A stretch of 64,000 nt of DNA from an uncultured Collinsella sp. (GCA_900539035.1 UQAU01000005.1:1-64000), one strand, 5' to 3'. Shown: positions 8,718 to 17,920, counted from the stretch's first letter. Made by a program: numbers and translations. Notes: a model not told the origin generated them from the sequence alone.

Positions 8718-10868
8718 ATGGCATCCAAATACTCCATGAACGACCGTCCCAGCTGGCCTCGCCGCGCCATCGTTACCGCCGGCGAGCCCTATGGCAACAA
8801 GGGCCTTCACTTTGGCCACGTTGGCGGCGTCTTTGTCCCGGCCGACTTCTTCGCCCGTTTCCTGCGGGACCGTCTGGGCCGCGAGAACGTCATCTTCACC
8901 TCGGGCACCGACTGCTATGGCTCGCCCATCATGGAGAGCTACCGCAAGCTCAAGGAGAACGAGGGCTACGACAAGTCCATTAGCGAGTATGTCGAGTCCA
9001 ATCACTCCCGCCAGGCTGCGACCCTCAACAACTACAACATCAGCTGCGACATCTACGGCGGCTCGGGCCTTGAGCCGGCTGCGCAGATTCACAACGAGGT
9101 TACCGCCGAGATTATCGAGCGCCTGCACGAGCAGGGCACCATCTCCAAACGCTCCACGCTGCAGTTCTACGATGCCAAGGCCGGCACGTTCCTCAACGGC
9201 CGTCAGGTGATCGGCCGCTGCCCCATCCAGGGCTGCAAGTCCGAGAAGGCCTATGCCGACGAGTGCGACCTGGGCCACCAGTTTGAGCCCGAGGAGCTCA
9301 TCGCGCCCAAAAGCCAGCTCACCGGCGAGGTGCCCGAGCTGCGCCCGGTCGACAACCTCTACTTCGACCTGCCGGCCTACCTCGACTTTATGAAGACCTA
9401 TACCGCCAAGCTCGCCCAGAACCCGCAGGTTCGCTCCGTGGTCTCCAAGACCATGGAGGAGTGGCTGCTGCCGGCGCAGCTCTATATTCAGAACAAGTTC
9501 CGCGAGGCTTTCGACGCCGTCGAGGACCAGCTGCCCGAGCACACTGTGCTGGAGCCCGAGGGTAACAAGAGCAGCTTTACCGTCACCTTCCCCAGCTGGA
9601 AGGAGCGCGACGATGCCCACGCAGTGCTCGCCAACGGTGGCGTGCGCTTCCGCAGCGGCAAGGCGCTCGTGCCCTTCCGTATCACCGGCAACATCGACTG
9701 GGGCGTTCCGGTGCCCGAAGTCGATGGCGTCTCCGACGTCACCTGCTGGTGCTGGCCCGAGAGCCTGTGGGCACCCATCAGCTACACCCGCACCGTGCTC
9801 GCACGCGATGCCAAGGCCGCCGGCGTGACCGAGGGTGTCGCCGCCCAGGATGCCGCCCTCATGGGCGAGCCAGCCGCCGATTCCACCCAGGTGCCCGCGC
9901 CGACCTATCAGCACAGCTCGCTCGACTGGCGCGACTGGTGGTGCTCGGACGACGCACAGATCTACCAGTTCATTGGCCAGGACAACATCTACTTCTACTG
10001 TATCGCGCAGACCGCCATGTGGGAGGCCCTGGGTTGGGACCTCACGCAGAGCACCGTCAGTGCCTGTTACCACCTGCTCTACATGGGCAAAAAGGCCAGC
10101 TCGTCCTCGCAGACGCCTCCCCCGCCGGCAGACGACCTGCTCAACCACTACACCTGCGAGCAGATGCGCGCACACTGGCTGTCGCTCGGCCTGTCCGAGA
10201 AGCCGGTGAGCTTTAGCCCCAAGGCATACGACACGCGCGTGACCGGCAAGGACAAGGACGGCAACGAGGTGCGCGCCTGCGACGACAAGCGCGTTATCGA
10301 CCCGGCCCTCAAGGAGAGCGCGCTGCTGACCGGCGTGTTCAACCGCCTGGCCCGCAGCTGCTTCTACGGCGTCGCCGCCAAGGAGGGCGACGAGAGTCCC
10401 TATCGCAACGGCTGCGTCCCCGCCGGTGCCGCTTCTGACACCGTGGTCGAAGCCGCCCAGCAGGCAGCCCTCGCCTTTGAGCAGGCCATGTACAAGTTCG
10501 AGACGCACCGCGCGCTTGCCGTGTGCGACGACTACCTGCGCGCCGCCAACAAGCGCTGGAGCGACGCCTCCAAGGCCGCCAACAAGCTCGAGGGCGAGCC
10601 AGCCAACGCCGCGATGAAGCAGGCCCTCGTCGACGCCTTTACCGAGCTGCGCGTGGCGACCGTCCTGATGCACGGTATTGTGCCGGCCGGGTGCGAGCTC
10701 ATCTGTGAGTACTTCGACGTCGACCCGGTCGCCTTCTTTAGCTGGGACAACATCTTTGCCTCCACGGACAAGTTTGTGGAGAGCCTGGGCGAGAAGCCCG
10801 GCGAGCACCGTGTGAAGCCGCTGCCCCCGCGCTTCGACTTCTTTAGCAAGCACGAGAGCCAGTACTAA
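8718..10868 (+). CDS. Methionyl-tRNA synthetase-like class I tRNA ligase, divergent
   Basis: The 716-residue protein aligns with methionine-tRNA ligase. HFGHVGG stands for the HIGH motif, followed by TSGTDCYGSPI. A zinc knuckle has the pattern C-x4-C then C-x2-GH (GRCPIQGC, DECDLGH). It also has IDWGVPVP, FIGQDNI and a helical anticodon-binding region (about 470-700). The KMSKS loop is strongly altered: the matching position reads MGKKASSSS, followed by a short insertion. GAAGGAG precedes ATG 8718. It could be the housekeeping enzyme of this lineage or a paralog with a modified function. A second metG elsewhere in the genome would decide this. The family call is firm, the exact activity less so. 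Confidence 0.8.
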   Translation: MASKYSMNDRPSWPRRAIVTAGEPYGNKGLHFGHVGGVFVPADFFARFLRDRLGRENVIFTSGTDCYGSPIMESYRKLKENEGYDKSISEYVESNHSRQAATLNNYNISCDIYGGSGLEPAAQIHNEVTAEIIERLHEQGTISKRSTLQFYDAKAGTFLNGRQVIGRCPIQGCKSEKAYADECDLGHQFEPEELIAPKSQLTGEVPELRPVDNLYFDLPAYLDFMKTYTAKLAQNPQVRSVVSKTMEEWLLPAQLYIQNKFREAFDAVEDQLPEHTVLEPEGNKSSFTVTFPSWKERDDAHAVLANGGVRFRSGKALVPFRITGNIDWGVPVPEVDGVSDVTCWCWPESLWAPISYTRTVLARDAKAAGVTEGVAAQDAALMGEPAADSTQVPAPTYQHSSLDWRDWWCSDDAQIYQFIGQDNIYFYCIAQTAMWEALGWDLTQSTVSACYHLLYMGKKASSSSQTPPPPADDLLNHYTCEQMRAHWLSLGLSEKPVSFSPKAYDTRVTGKDKDGNEVRACDDKRVIDPALKESALLTGVFNRLARSCFYGVAAKEGDESPYRNGCVPAGAASDTVVEAAQQAALAFEQAMYKFETHRALAVCDDYLRAANKRWSDASKAANKLEGEPANAAMKQALVDAFTELRVATVLMHGIVPAGCELICEYFDVDPVAFFSWDNIFASTDKFVESLGEKPGEHRVKPLPPRFDFFSKHESQY

Positions 10869-10869
10869 A

Positions 10870-10889
10870 GCACGCCAGCAGCGGCGTGC
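10870..10889 (+). terminator. Hairpin after the MetRS-like gene
   Basis: GCACGCC pairs with GGCGTGC around a six-base loop immediately after the TAA stop. No T tract follows, so readthrough into the downstream methyltransferase gene is plausible. Confidence 0.4.
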
Positions 10890-10927
10890 CCGGAAAGTAG
10901 TCAAATTGGGACGGGAAGGAAAGACGG

Positions 10928-12031
10928 ATGTCCAAGCCGCGTCGTCGTAAGCAGAAAAAGCAGGTCAAGCCCGAGCTCAAGCTTAGGCAGTTTGCCTCCA
11001 CCGAGCTTTCCGACCAGCTTGCCGCCCAACACTCCGCCGCCGGCCTGCCGCGCTTTATGGTCGACACGGTCGCCGGCGCCTATGCCCCCACCGATGCCGA
11101 GCTCATGATCGAGGGCTTCGGCGCCGCGGCCACACGCCCGGTCACGCTGCGCGCCAACACGCTCAAGGCAACCGCCGAGGACATCGTTGCGGCGCTCGAT
11201 GCCACCGGCATCGCGCACCAAACCGTTACCTGGTATCCGGACGCCTTTATCCTGCCCGAGGCCCAGGTTTCCGATCTGTGGAATCTCGACATCTATCGCG
11301 ACGGCAAAATCTATCTGCAGAGCCTGTCGTCCATGATGCCGCCGTTGGTCCTGGGCGCTCAGGCCGGCGAGGACATCCTGGACATGTGCGCAGCCCCCGG
11401 CGGCAAGACGACGCAGATCGCCGCCCTCACCCAGGGCCAGGCACACCTCACGGCCTGTGAGATGAGCATTCCCCGCGCCGAAAAGCTTGAGTCCAACCTC
11501 CACCGTCAAGGTGCCAAAAACGTGCCCGTCATGCGCATCGACGCACGCGAGCTCGACGAGTTCTTCCGCTTTGATCGCATCCTGCTCGACGCTCCCTGCA
11601 CCGGCACGGGCACCGTCATCAGCGACAACGAGAAAAGCCTGCGCGGCCTGACCGAGCAGTTGCTGAGCAAGTGCGCCCGCTCGCAGCGAGCACTTCTGGA
11701 CCGCGCCATGGGTGCCCTCAAACCGGGCGGCACGCTCGTCTATTCGACCTGTTCGATCTTGCCGCAGGAAAACGAGGACGCCCTGCAAGAGGCCCTCGAC
11801 AAGCATATGGACTGCGAGCTCATCCCCCTCGACGGCACGCCGAGCGAAAGCGAAGCGCGTCGCGCCCAGGATGCCGGCGAGGAGCCGCATATCGAGTGCA
11901 ATGCCCTCACTGAGGCCATCGCTGCCGGCCATGTCTCGGCCGTCGCCAACGGTATGCCCGGTACGCTGACCATTCCGCCTAGCCGCGACTTTGAGGGCTT
12001 CTACATTGCCCTGATCCGAAAACGCAGCTAG
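10928..12031 (+). CDS. RsmB/NOL1/NOP2-family RNA 5-methylcytosine methyltransferase
   Basis: This SAM-dependent methyltransferase of the Sun/NOP2 family probably makes m5C in 16S rRNA (RsmB- or RsmF-like). The 367-residue protein has the SAM-binding motif DMCAAPGGKTTQ (about 156-167), the DAPCTGTG motif with one catalytic cysteine, and the second catalytic cysteine in YSTCSILPQENE (about 273-284). A basic N-terminal tail (KPRRRKQKKQ) suits RNA binding. GGAAGGA precedes the ATG. Which rRNA position it modifies cannot be told from sequence. Confidence 0.88.
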   Translation: MSKPRRRKQKKQVKPELKLRQFASTELSDQLAAQHSAAGLPRFMVDTVAGAYAPTDAELMIEGFGAAATRPVTLRANTLKATAEDIVAALDATGIAHQTVTWYPDAFILPEAQVSDLWNLDIYRDGKIYLQSLSSMMPPLVLGAQAGEDILDMCAAPGGKTTQIAALTQGQAHLTACEMSIPRAEKLESNLHRQGAKNVPVMRIDARELDEFFRFDRILLDAPCTGTGTVISDNEKSLRGLTEQLLSKCARSQRALLDRAMGALKPGGTLVYSTCSILPQENEDALQEALDKHMDCELIPLDGTPSESEARRAQDAGEEPHIECNALTEAIAAGHVSAVANGMPGTLTIPPSRDFEGFYIALIRKRS

Positions 12032-12055
12032 CGCACGGATCCAAAACTCAACAAG

Positions 12056-12226
12056 CTATTTCTGTGCGCGTTTGCCCTGCTGGTCGCGATGCTGTTTAAG
12101 CATCGCGCGCTCCTTGCGCTCGGCCCTTTTGCCCTTGATGGCCGTGACCACAAAGTAGATGACCGCGGCGGCAACGATTGCGCCCACACACAGGCCAATC
12201 GAGCCCAACATTGCCGAAAATTCCAT
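12056..12226 (-). CDS. Small single-pass membrane protein, 56 residues
   Basis: This short gene starts at ATG 12226 with an AGAGGTGA ribosome site about six bases upstream and stops at TAG 12056-12058. The product starts MEFSAMLGS, has one hydrophobic helix (about residues 9-30) and ends with a very basic tail rich in K, R and Q (about 31-56). It lies convergent to the methyltransferase gene. The ribosome site and the clean membrane-helix plus basic-tail layout argue that it is real. Function unknown. Confidence 0.7.
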   Translation of the reverse strand: MEFSAMLGSIGLCVGAIVAAAVIYFVVTAIKGKRAERKERAMLKQHRDQQGKRAQK

Positions 12227-12417
12227 ACCGCGTCACCTCTCTTTTAAACGGGACTTTCAAGATAGCACCTCGATCCCCGCCACCACAGCTCCTTCACGTT
12301 CGCCTGCCCTTCGGTCTAACGGATGGCGCGGCGGGGAAAAATCAACTCGTCAAACGATTTAGCATTCGCAATTCCGGCTGCATCGTGCCGGCCGTCGTCA
12401 CACAGAATCGAGTCTCC

Positions 12418-13509
12418 ATGGACACCCTCAACGACCTAAACGAGCGCGTCGACGCCTTTGTCGGCACCAGCTCCTTCGACACGCCTGCCGCGGCAAACGA
12501 CCAAGCTCCCATCGATGTGCCCGCCGAGGTTCACGAGGACATCGTCGCCTCGGTCGATTTCTCCGAGGTCGAGCTCGCAGACGAGTTCACCGAGCCCCAG
12601 GTAGCCGTGACTCCCAACGGACTGCTCCCCATGGAGCCGCTGCCCATCGACGGGCGTTTGCGCAAGGCGGCCCTCCGCATGCCCGACGAGATCGAGGAGG
12701 CCAGCGGCTTTACGCTCTTCGGCCGTCGTATCAAATCGCTCATCTACACCACCGATGTCGCGGTTATCCGCAACTCCAACGCCGACGCCGTCTTTGCGGT
12801 CTACCCTTTCACGCCGCAGCCCGCCATTACGCAGGCACTGTTGACCGTCGCCGAGTGCCCGGTCTTTGTAGGCGTGGGCGGCGGAACTACGACCGGCAAG
12901 CGCTCCGTGCAGATGGCAGCCGTCTCCGAGATGCAGGGCGCGGCGGGCTGCGTGGTCAACTCCCCCGCCACTGCCGAGATGGTCGAGCACATCACCAACA
13001 TCGCCGACATCCCCGTCATCGCCACGGTCGTACGTTGCGACGATGATGCGCATGCCAAAGTGCGCGCCGGAGCCAAGATTCTCAACATCGCCGCCGGCAA
13101 AAACACACCCCAGGTCCTGCGTGAACTGCGCGAGCACTATCCCAACCTGCCGCTCATCGCACCGGGCGGCAAGACGCCCGAGAGCATTCGCGAGACCATC
13201 GCCGCCGGCGCCAACGCCATCATCTGGACGCCGCCTTCGGCCCAGCAGCTACAGGCCGACATGATGCAGCGTTATCGCAAGATGAAGGAAGACGCCACAC
13301 CTGTCATCTCGCGCGACGATGTGCCCATTATCGACCAGGTCGCCGCCGCCGAAGTCAGCCAGGTCGAGAACATGAATCCCGACGTGCCGATTCCCGACGA
13401 AGTCATCGAGCGCGTCGCTTCGATCCACGAGCGCGTCGAGGAGCATCGCGCCAATCGCGGCCTCAAGCCGTCACTGCACGGCTTCTTCTTCCGCGGAAAG
13501 AAACGCTAG
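12418..13509 (+). CDS. TIM-barrel family protein of unknown function, often labelled 'hydrolase'
   Basis: A 363-residue protein from ATG 12418. The first ~75 residues are acidic and low in complexity. The rest reads like an alpha/beta barrel: TDVAVIRNSNADAVFAVYPF, VGVGGGTTTGKRSV, NSPATAEMVEHI, IPVIATVV, AGAKILNIAAG, LIAPGGKTPE and AGANAIIWTPP. The late Gly-rich turns resemble phosphate-binding loops of barrel enzymes. Similar barrels are conserved in Firmicutes and Coriobacteriia without a known reaction, so no specific activity is claimed. An in-frame extension to 12178 overlaps a minus-strand gene and is unlikely. The ribosome site is weak. A strong terminator follows. Confidence 0.7.
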   Translation: MDTLNDLNERVDAFVGTSSFDTPAAANDQAPIDVPAEVHEDIVASVDFSEVELADEFTEPQVAVTPNGLLPMEPLPIDGRLRKAALRMPDEIEEASGFTLFGRRIKSLIYTTDVAVIRNSNADAVFAVYPFTPQPAITQALLTVAECPVFVGVGGGTTTGKRSVQMAAVSEMQGAAGCVVNSPATAEMVEHITNIADIPVIATVVRCDDDAHAKVRAGAKILNIAAGKNTPQVLRELREHYPNLPLIAPGGKTPESIRETIAAGANAIIWTPPSAQQLQADMMQRYRKMKEDATPVISRDDVPIIDQVAAAEVSQVENMNPDVPIPDEVIERVASIHERVEEHRANRGLKPSLHGFFFRGKKR

Positions 13510-13521
13510 CCGCAACAGCAA

Positions 13522-13560
13522 GGCCCGCCCCACAAACGTGAGACGGGCCGTTTTCGTTTG
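13522..13560 (+). terminator. Intrinsic terminator after TIM-barrel gene
   Basis: GGCCCG (13522-13527) pairs with CGGGCC (13544-13549), with an inner CAC/GTG pairing, followed by the T-rich run GTTTTCGTTTG. Confidence 0.8.
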
Positions 13561-13590
13561 AGCAATCATGCAGCAACGTGATGGGGCAAA

Positions 13591-14481
13591 TTAATCCACG
13601 CGCTTGTCGCCCATAAAGAAGAGCGCCACCGTACCAGGTCCGGTATGCGAGCCAATCAGAGTACCGATGTCATTGATCTCAATCTTGCCTTTAAGCTGCG
13701 GAACCTGTTCCTCAATCAGCGCCGCAACTGCCTCGGCATCCTCGCGGCACGCCGAGTGCGACATGATGCACTTACCCGAATAATCCGTACCGCCCTGCAC
13801 GTGTGCCATCATGGTCTTAGCCATCTCGGAAATCGCGCGCTTCTTAGTGCGAATTTTCTCACGTGGCGACAGCTTACCTTCGCAATCGACCGTCATAAGC
13901 GGGCAAATCTTAAGCGCCGTGCCAATGATCGCGCTCGCGGCCGAAATGCGACCGCCGCGCAGGTAGCTCGACAGATCGGTCGAGAAGAACCAGTGGTGCA
14001 GGTTGAGTTTATGCTCCTCAATCCAAGCGGCCGTCTCGTCGAGTGAAGCCCCGCTATCGCGCACGTCGGCGGCATATTCCAGCAACAGACCAAAGCCCGA
14101 AGACGCCCCCAGCGAATCGATGACGCGCACCTTGCCGCCCTGGGGATAGCGATCCGCGAGCATCTGCGCCGCGACGCAGGCCGATCCATACGTGCCCGAA
14201 ATACCCGACGACAACGTCAGGTGCAGCACGTCTTTACCCTCGGCAACAAACGGCTCCCAAAACTCCTCGTACTCACCCACGCTCACCTGAGACGTCTTGG
14301 GCATGGCGCCCGCGGCAATCTGGGCAAAAAACTTGTCCGGCGTAATCGACTGATACAGATCGTCCGTATAGACAACATCGTCGATCTCGTAATGAAAACA
14401 CACGACAGGGATATTGCGCGCCGCAAAGAACTCACGGGTTCGGTCGGCGGCGGATTCACAGGTCAGGACAAAATCACTCAT
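13591..14481 (-). CDS. DegV family fatty-acid-binding protein
   Basis: The 296-residue DegV/FakB-like protein belongs to a family that binds a fatty acid between two domains; FakB proteins present fatty acid to the kinase FakA. Visible family features are the N-terminal TCESAADRT, KTSQVSVGEYEEFW, LTLSSGISGTYGSA, IDSLGASSGFG, YLRGGRIS and the C-terminal IGSHTGPGTVALFFMG. ATG 14481 is preceded by AAGGAG at good spacing, while the upstream in-frame start at 14499 has none. It is transcribed divergently from the fructose bisphosphatase gene. The specific lipid is unknown. Confidence 0.92.
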   Translation of the reverse strand: MSDFVLTCESAADRTREFFAARNIPVVCFHYEIDDVVYTDDLYQSITPDKFFAQIAAGAMPKTSQVSVGEYEEFWEPFVAEGKDVLHLTLSSGISGTYGSACVAAQMLADRYPQGGKVRVIDSLGASSGFGLLLEYAADVRDSGASLDETAAWIEEHKLNLHHWFFSTDLSSYLRGGRISAASAIIGTALKICPLMTVDCEGKLSPREKIRTKKRAISEMAKTMMAHVQGGTDYSGKCIMSHSACREDAEAVAALIEEQVPQLKGKIEINDIGTLIGSHTGPGTVALFFMGDKRVD

Positions 14482-14499
14482 ATGAGGCTCCTTACTCAT

Positions 14500-14801
14500 T
14501 GCTGCGCAAATTATCGCACAGTGAGCCTACATGCGGTACATATGTCCACTATTTACCAAATCGAACCAAATATAGTGAACATCTTTACCACCATCGTCTC
14601 CACCGGCCCCATGCATAAATATCTGAGAAAACACCCTCTGTCGTCTCCACCCAACCGACACATCTACCTTCACTAAATCGATTTACCAAACCGTTCAGCC
14701 GACAATTCAGCCGCTGGCGCAAAATCGAAACAAAAGCGGCGCATACTGATAAACGTTTGATGCTGTTTATCAGTTTTACCAGCCCCATCGGAAGGTGTTT
14801 C
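14500..14801. promoter_or_regulatory. Divergent degV/fbp intergenic region with dyads
   Basis: Some 300 bp without a gene. A perfect 10-bp dyad, ACTGATAAAC (14745-14754) and GTTTATCAGT (14765-14774), lies just upstream of the fbp ribosome site and is followed by TTTT. It could be an operator or a leader hairpin. A second dyad, CACTAT/ATAGTG (about 14549-14577), lies near degV. The text TTTACCAAA with following CG recurs near 14555 and 14682, suggesting a shared binding site. None matches a regulator I can name. Confidence 0.5.
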
Positions 14802-16718
14802 ATGGTCGCATTCGATCGCAACCCGCAAGACTTCAAGTATCTGCGCCTGCTGTCGAGACAGTTTCCCACCGAACAATCCGCATTTACCGAAATTATCAAC
14901 CTCTCGGCCATCCTTAACCTACCCAAGGGCACCGAGCATTTTATGAGCGACGTGCATGGTGAGTACGAAGCCTTTATGCACATCCTCAACAACTGCTCGG
15001 GCGTCGTGCGCGAACATGTCGACGAGATCTTTGGCGACACGCTCTCCTTTGACGAAAAGGGCGAGCTGTGTACGCTCATCTACTACCCGCGCGAGAAGAT
15101 CGACCTGGTCCGCAGTCAGCGCGAGGACTCGCCCACCTGGTACAAGACGATGCTTGACCAGCTCATCATGGTCGCTCGCTCACTTTCAAGCCGCTACACG
15201 CGCTCCAAGGTGCGTAAGGCCATCCCGCGCGATTACGCCTATATCATCGACGAGTTGTTGCACACGCACCCGGACGAGAACAACTATCGCGTGCGCTATC
15301 ACGAGCGCATCGTGGAGTCCATCCTGGAGACCGCCAGCGCCGACGACTTTATTGAGTCGCTCGCCTCGCTCATCAAGCGCCTGGCCGTCGACCACCTGCA
15401 CCTGGTGGGCGACATCTTCGACCGCGGCGGCGGCGCGGCCAAGATTATGGACCGTCTGCTCACCTACCATTCGCTCGACATCCAGTGGGGCAACCACGAC
15501 CTGCTGTGGATGGGCGCTGCGACCGGTGAGCCCGCCTGCATCGCCACGGTGTTGCGCAACAACCTACGCTACGACAACTACGAGATCCTGGAGAACGACT
15601 ACGGCATCTCGCTGCGTGAGCTTGTCGCCTTTGCCGATGCCACCTACACCGCCGGTGAGTCCATCACCCCGCTGATCAAGGCCATCAACGTGCTGCTCTT
15701 TAAGCTCGAGGGCCAGATTATCCAGCGCCACCCCGAGTTCGATATGACCGACCGCCTGTTACTCGACAAGATCGACCACGACACCGGCACGGTCACGCTC
15801 GCCGACGGCAGCGTGCGGCCGCTCACGACCAACGACTTCCCCACCGTCGACCCGGCGGACCCCTATACGCTCACGTCTCAGGAGCAGCACATCATCGACA
15901 AGCTCGTGTCCGAGTTTGTCACCGCCGATCACCTGCATCGCCATATCGATTTCCTCTATTCCCACGGCTCGATGTACAAGGTCGCCAACGGCAACCTGCT
16001 CTTCCATGGCTGCGTGCCGCTCAACGAGGACGGCACCTTTAGCAGCATGAACTGCCTGGGCACCTGGCACGCTGGCCGTGATTATCTCGATCTTTGCGAC
16101 CACATCGCCCGCCGCGCGTGGCGCGTGGGCGACCGCGATGCCCTCGACTGGATGTGGTACCTGTGGATTGGCTTCAATTCACCCGCCAGCGGACGCCTGG
16201 TGCGTACCTTTGAGCGCGCCTATATCGCCGATAAGAGCACCTGGGTCGAGCCGATGGACCCGTACTTTACGCTTACCAAGTCGCCCTCGGTCTGCGATGA
16301 TATCATGCGCGAGTTTGGCGTCGCGCCCATGGCATGCTCGCCGACCGGCCACATCATCAACGGCCACACGCCCGTTAAAACCACCAAGGGCGAGCAGCCC
16401 ATCCGCGCCGAGGGCAAGCTGCTGGTCATCGATGGCGGCTTCTGCCGCGCTTACCATCCCAAGACGGGCATCGCCGGCTATACGCTTATCTCGAGCTCGC
16501 GCGGCTGCCGCCTCAAGTCGCACCGGGCCTTTACGACGGTTGCCGAGGCACTCACGCGCAACGTGGACATCGAAAGCGAGACCAACCGTTTTGACCAAGC
16601 GGACCGTCGCCGCATGGTGAGCGACACCGATACTGGCGCCAAGATCCGCAGCCAAATCCAGGACCTGCGCCAGCTGCTCGATGCATATAGAAACGGTGCT
16701 ATCGAGGAGCGCGCCTAG
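14802..16718 (+). CDS. fbp: Class III fructose-1,6-bisphosphatase
   Basis: It removes the C1 phosphate of fructose 1,6-bisphosphate in gluconeogenesis. The 638-residue length and the calcineurin-type metallophosphatase motifs SDVHGEYEAF (about 48), GDIFDRGG (about 200) and WGNHDLLW identify the Firmicutes-type class III enzyme. C-terminal motifs NGHTPV and IDGGFCRAYH also fit. GGAAGGTG precedes ATG 14802. A perfect dyad just upstream may control it. The downstream GtrA gene begins about 80 bp later. Identification is secure. Confidence 0.95.
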   Translation: MVAFDRNPQDFKYLRLLSRQFPTEQSAFTEIINLSAILNLPKGTEHFMSDVHGEYEAFMHILNNCSGVVREHVDEIFGDTLSFDEKGELCTLIYYPREKIDLVRSQREDSPTWYKTMLDQLIMVARSLSSRYTRSKVRKAIPRDYAYIIDELLHTHPDENNYRVRYHERIVESILETASADDFIESLASLIKRLAVDHLHLVGDIFDRGGGAAKIMDRLLTYHSLDIQWGNHDLLWMGAATGEPACIATVLRNNLRYDNYEILENDYGISLRELVAFADATYTAGESITPLIKAINVLLFKLEGQIIQRHPEFDMTDRLLLDKIDHDTGTVTLADGSVRPLTTNDFPTVDPADPYTLTSQEQHIIDKLVSEFVTADHLHRHIDFLYSHGSMYKVANGNLLFHGCVPLNEDGTFSSMNCLGTWHAGRDYLDLCDHIARRAWRVGDRDALDWMWYLWIGFNSPASGRLVRTFERAYIADKSTWVEPMDPYFTLTKSPSVCDDIMREFGVAPMACSPTGHIINGHTPVKTTKGEQPIRAEGKLLVIDGGFCRAYHPKTGIAGYTLISSSRGCRLKSHRAFTTVAEALTRNVDIESETNRFDQADRRRMVSDTDTGAKIRSQIQDLRQLLDAYRNGAIEERA

Positions 16719-16724
16719 CACCAC

Positions 16725-16779
16725 CCGCGGGGATTGGCTAAACTTGCTGAGTTTGTCATCCCCGCGGCGCTTCGGCGCC
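16725..16779 (+). other. Inverted repeats in the fbp-gtrA gap
   Basis: CCGCGGGGAT (16725-16734) is the exact reverse complement of ATCCCCGCGG (16758-16767), and a small GGCGC-TTCG-GCGCC hairpin overlaps the right arm. No T tract follows. It may be a leader structure of the GtrA gene. Confidence 0.45.
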
Positions 16780-16796
16780 AGCTTAAGGCAGGTACC

Positions 16797-17192
16797 ATGC
16801 AAAAGCTCCTTGCGCAGATCATGAAATTTGGCGTCGTCGGTGTCATTGCCACGGTTATCGACTTTGGCATTATGAATCTGCTCCACTACGGTCTGGGCCT
16901 CAACATCCTAATCGCCAACACCAGCGGCTTTATCATCTCACTCATCTTTAACTACCTCGCAAGCATGAAGTACGTGTTTGCGCACAAGGAAGGCATGAGC
17001 CGCCGCCGCGAGTTCATCATCTTTGTCGTGCTGTCCGTGATCGGTTTGGTGCTCAACGACGGCATCGTGCTGGCGCTCAACGCCGGCCTGGGACTCGAGG
17101 CCAATATCGCCAAGATCTGCGCCACCGCGCTTGTCATGGTCTACAACTTTGTGACCCGAAAAATCTTCCTGGAGGGCGACGAGACAAAATAG
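16797..17192 (+). CDS. GtrA-like family membrane protein, copy 1
   Basis: A 131-residue, four-helix membrane protein of the GtrA/DPMS family. Some members help move lipid-linked sugars across the membrane for cell-surface glycosylation. Helices lie at about 9-27, 36-58, 73-92 and 102-120, with NYLASMKYVF between helices 2 and 3 as is typical. ATG 16797 has AAGGCAGG upstream; a TTG at 16734 would add 21 residues and is less likely. A close paralog follows at 17412, sharing the MKYVF...EGMSR...REF core, so this is a local duplication. No glycosyltransferase partner is adjacent. Confidence 0.85.
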   Translation: MQKLLAQIMKFGVVGVIATVIDFGIMNLLHYGLGLNILIANTSGFIISLIFNYLASMKYVFAHKEGMSRRREFIIFVVLSVIGLVLNDGIVLALNAGLGLEANIAKICATALVMVYNFVTRKIFLEGDETK

Positions 17193-17218
17193 CTCGAAAC
17201 CCCTGCAGCATTACGGCG

Positions 17219-17258
17219 CCCACGGACGACGCGCACTCAGCGCAGTGTCGTCCGTGGG
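17219..17258 (+). terminator. Strong hairpin between the two GtrA genes
   Basis: CCCACGGACGAC (17219-17230) and GTCGTCCGTGGG (17247-17258) form a perfect 12-bp stem with a 16-base loop. Only a weak T run follows. It separates the two paralogs, so the second probably has its own promoter in 17260-17411. Confidence 0.6.
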
Positions 17259-17411
17259 TGTCGCTCGTTTACGGGCAAATTTTCAACGTTTGCGGATTAG
17301 CTCTTGAAAATTTGGCGAGTTCATATAGTTCTTGGCAAAGACCTTACGTTTCCCTTGTAAAAGCTCTAAAGTATCCTCTGCTCGATTCATCAACGCATTG
17401 GATGTGATTAC

Positions 17412-17819
17412 GTGCGCAAGGCGCTGGCACAACCTCATACCAAGCAGTTCCTCAAGTTTGCTGTCGTGGGTCTTATCTCCTTTGGCATCGACTGGGGCAT
17501 GCTCATTGCGCTCGTCGAGCTGTTCCACCTCGACTTTTTGATGAGCACCACGGTTTCGTTTATCACGTCCGTCGTGGTCAACTACTGGCTCAGCATGAAG
17601 TACGTGTTCGACCACCGCGAAGGCATGAGCCGCAAGCGCGAGTTCACGATCTTCACCATCCTGTCGGTGATCGGCCTGGGCCTCAACGACCTGTACATGT
17701 TTGTGGGCGTCACGTTTTTGAGCATCGGCTACCAGGCCATGAAGGCCATCGCCACGTTCCTCGTCACCTGGTACAACTACTTCAGCCGCCGCTTCTTCCT
17801 CGAGGGCGCACGGTCGTAG
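17412..17819 (+). CDS. GtrA-like family membrane protein, copy 2
   Basis: A 135-residue paralog of the preceding gene with the same four-helix layout (about 12-32, 42-62, 76-95 and 101-121). It shares the NY-x-L/A-SMKYVF and EGMSR(K)REF core. The start is a GTG at 17412 without a clear ribosome site. Divergence in helices 1 and 4 suggests that the two proteins may pair or serve different partners. A strong terminator follows. The undecaprenyl-linked sugar translocation role is only inferred from the family. Confidence 0.82.
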   Translation: MRKALAQPHTKQFLKFAVVGLISFGIDWGMLIALVELFHLDFLMSTTVSFITSVVVNYWLSMKYVFDHREGMSRKREFTIFTILSVIGLGLNDLYMFVGVTFLSIGYQAMKAIATFLVTWYNYFSRRFFLEGARS

Positions 17820-17845
17820 TCGATTCACTATTTGCTTGAATGTAT

Positions 17846-17879
17846 AACCGGTTGGAATTCCCGTTCCAACCGGTTTTTT
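17846..17879 (+). terminator. Intrinsic terminator after second GtrA gene
   Basis: AACCGGTTGGAA (17846-17857) pairs with TTCCAACCGGTT (17864-17875) and is followed by a run of six T. Confidence 0.9.
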
Positions 17880-17920
17880 GTTTGCCGAGAGACCCGGCGA
17901 CCCCGTCCCATTCGCTGTAA

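Noticed and set aside
8592..10904. Long minus-strand frame (770 codons) opposite the MetRS-like gene
   Set aside because: It mirrors a high-GC coding sequence, has no family motifs, and is rich in Val/Leu/Gly/His as expected for an antisense shadow.
14545..14800. Possible tRNA or other structured RNA in the degV-fbp gap
   Set aside because: No cloverleaf or T-loop sequence; only short dyads suited to regulators.
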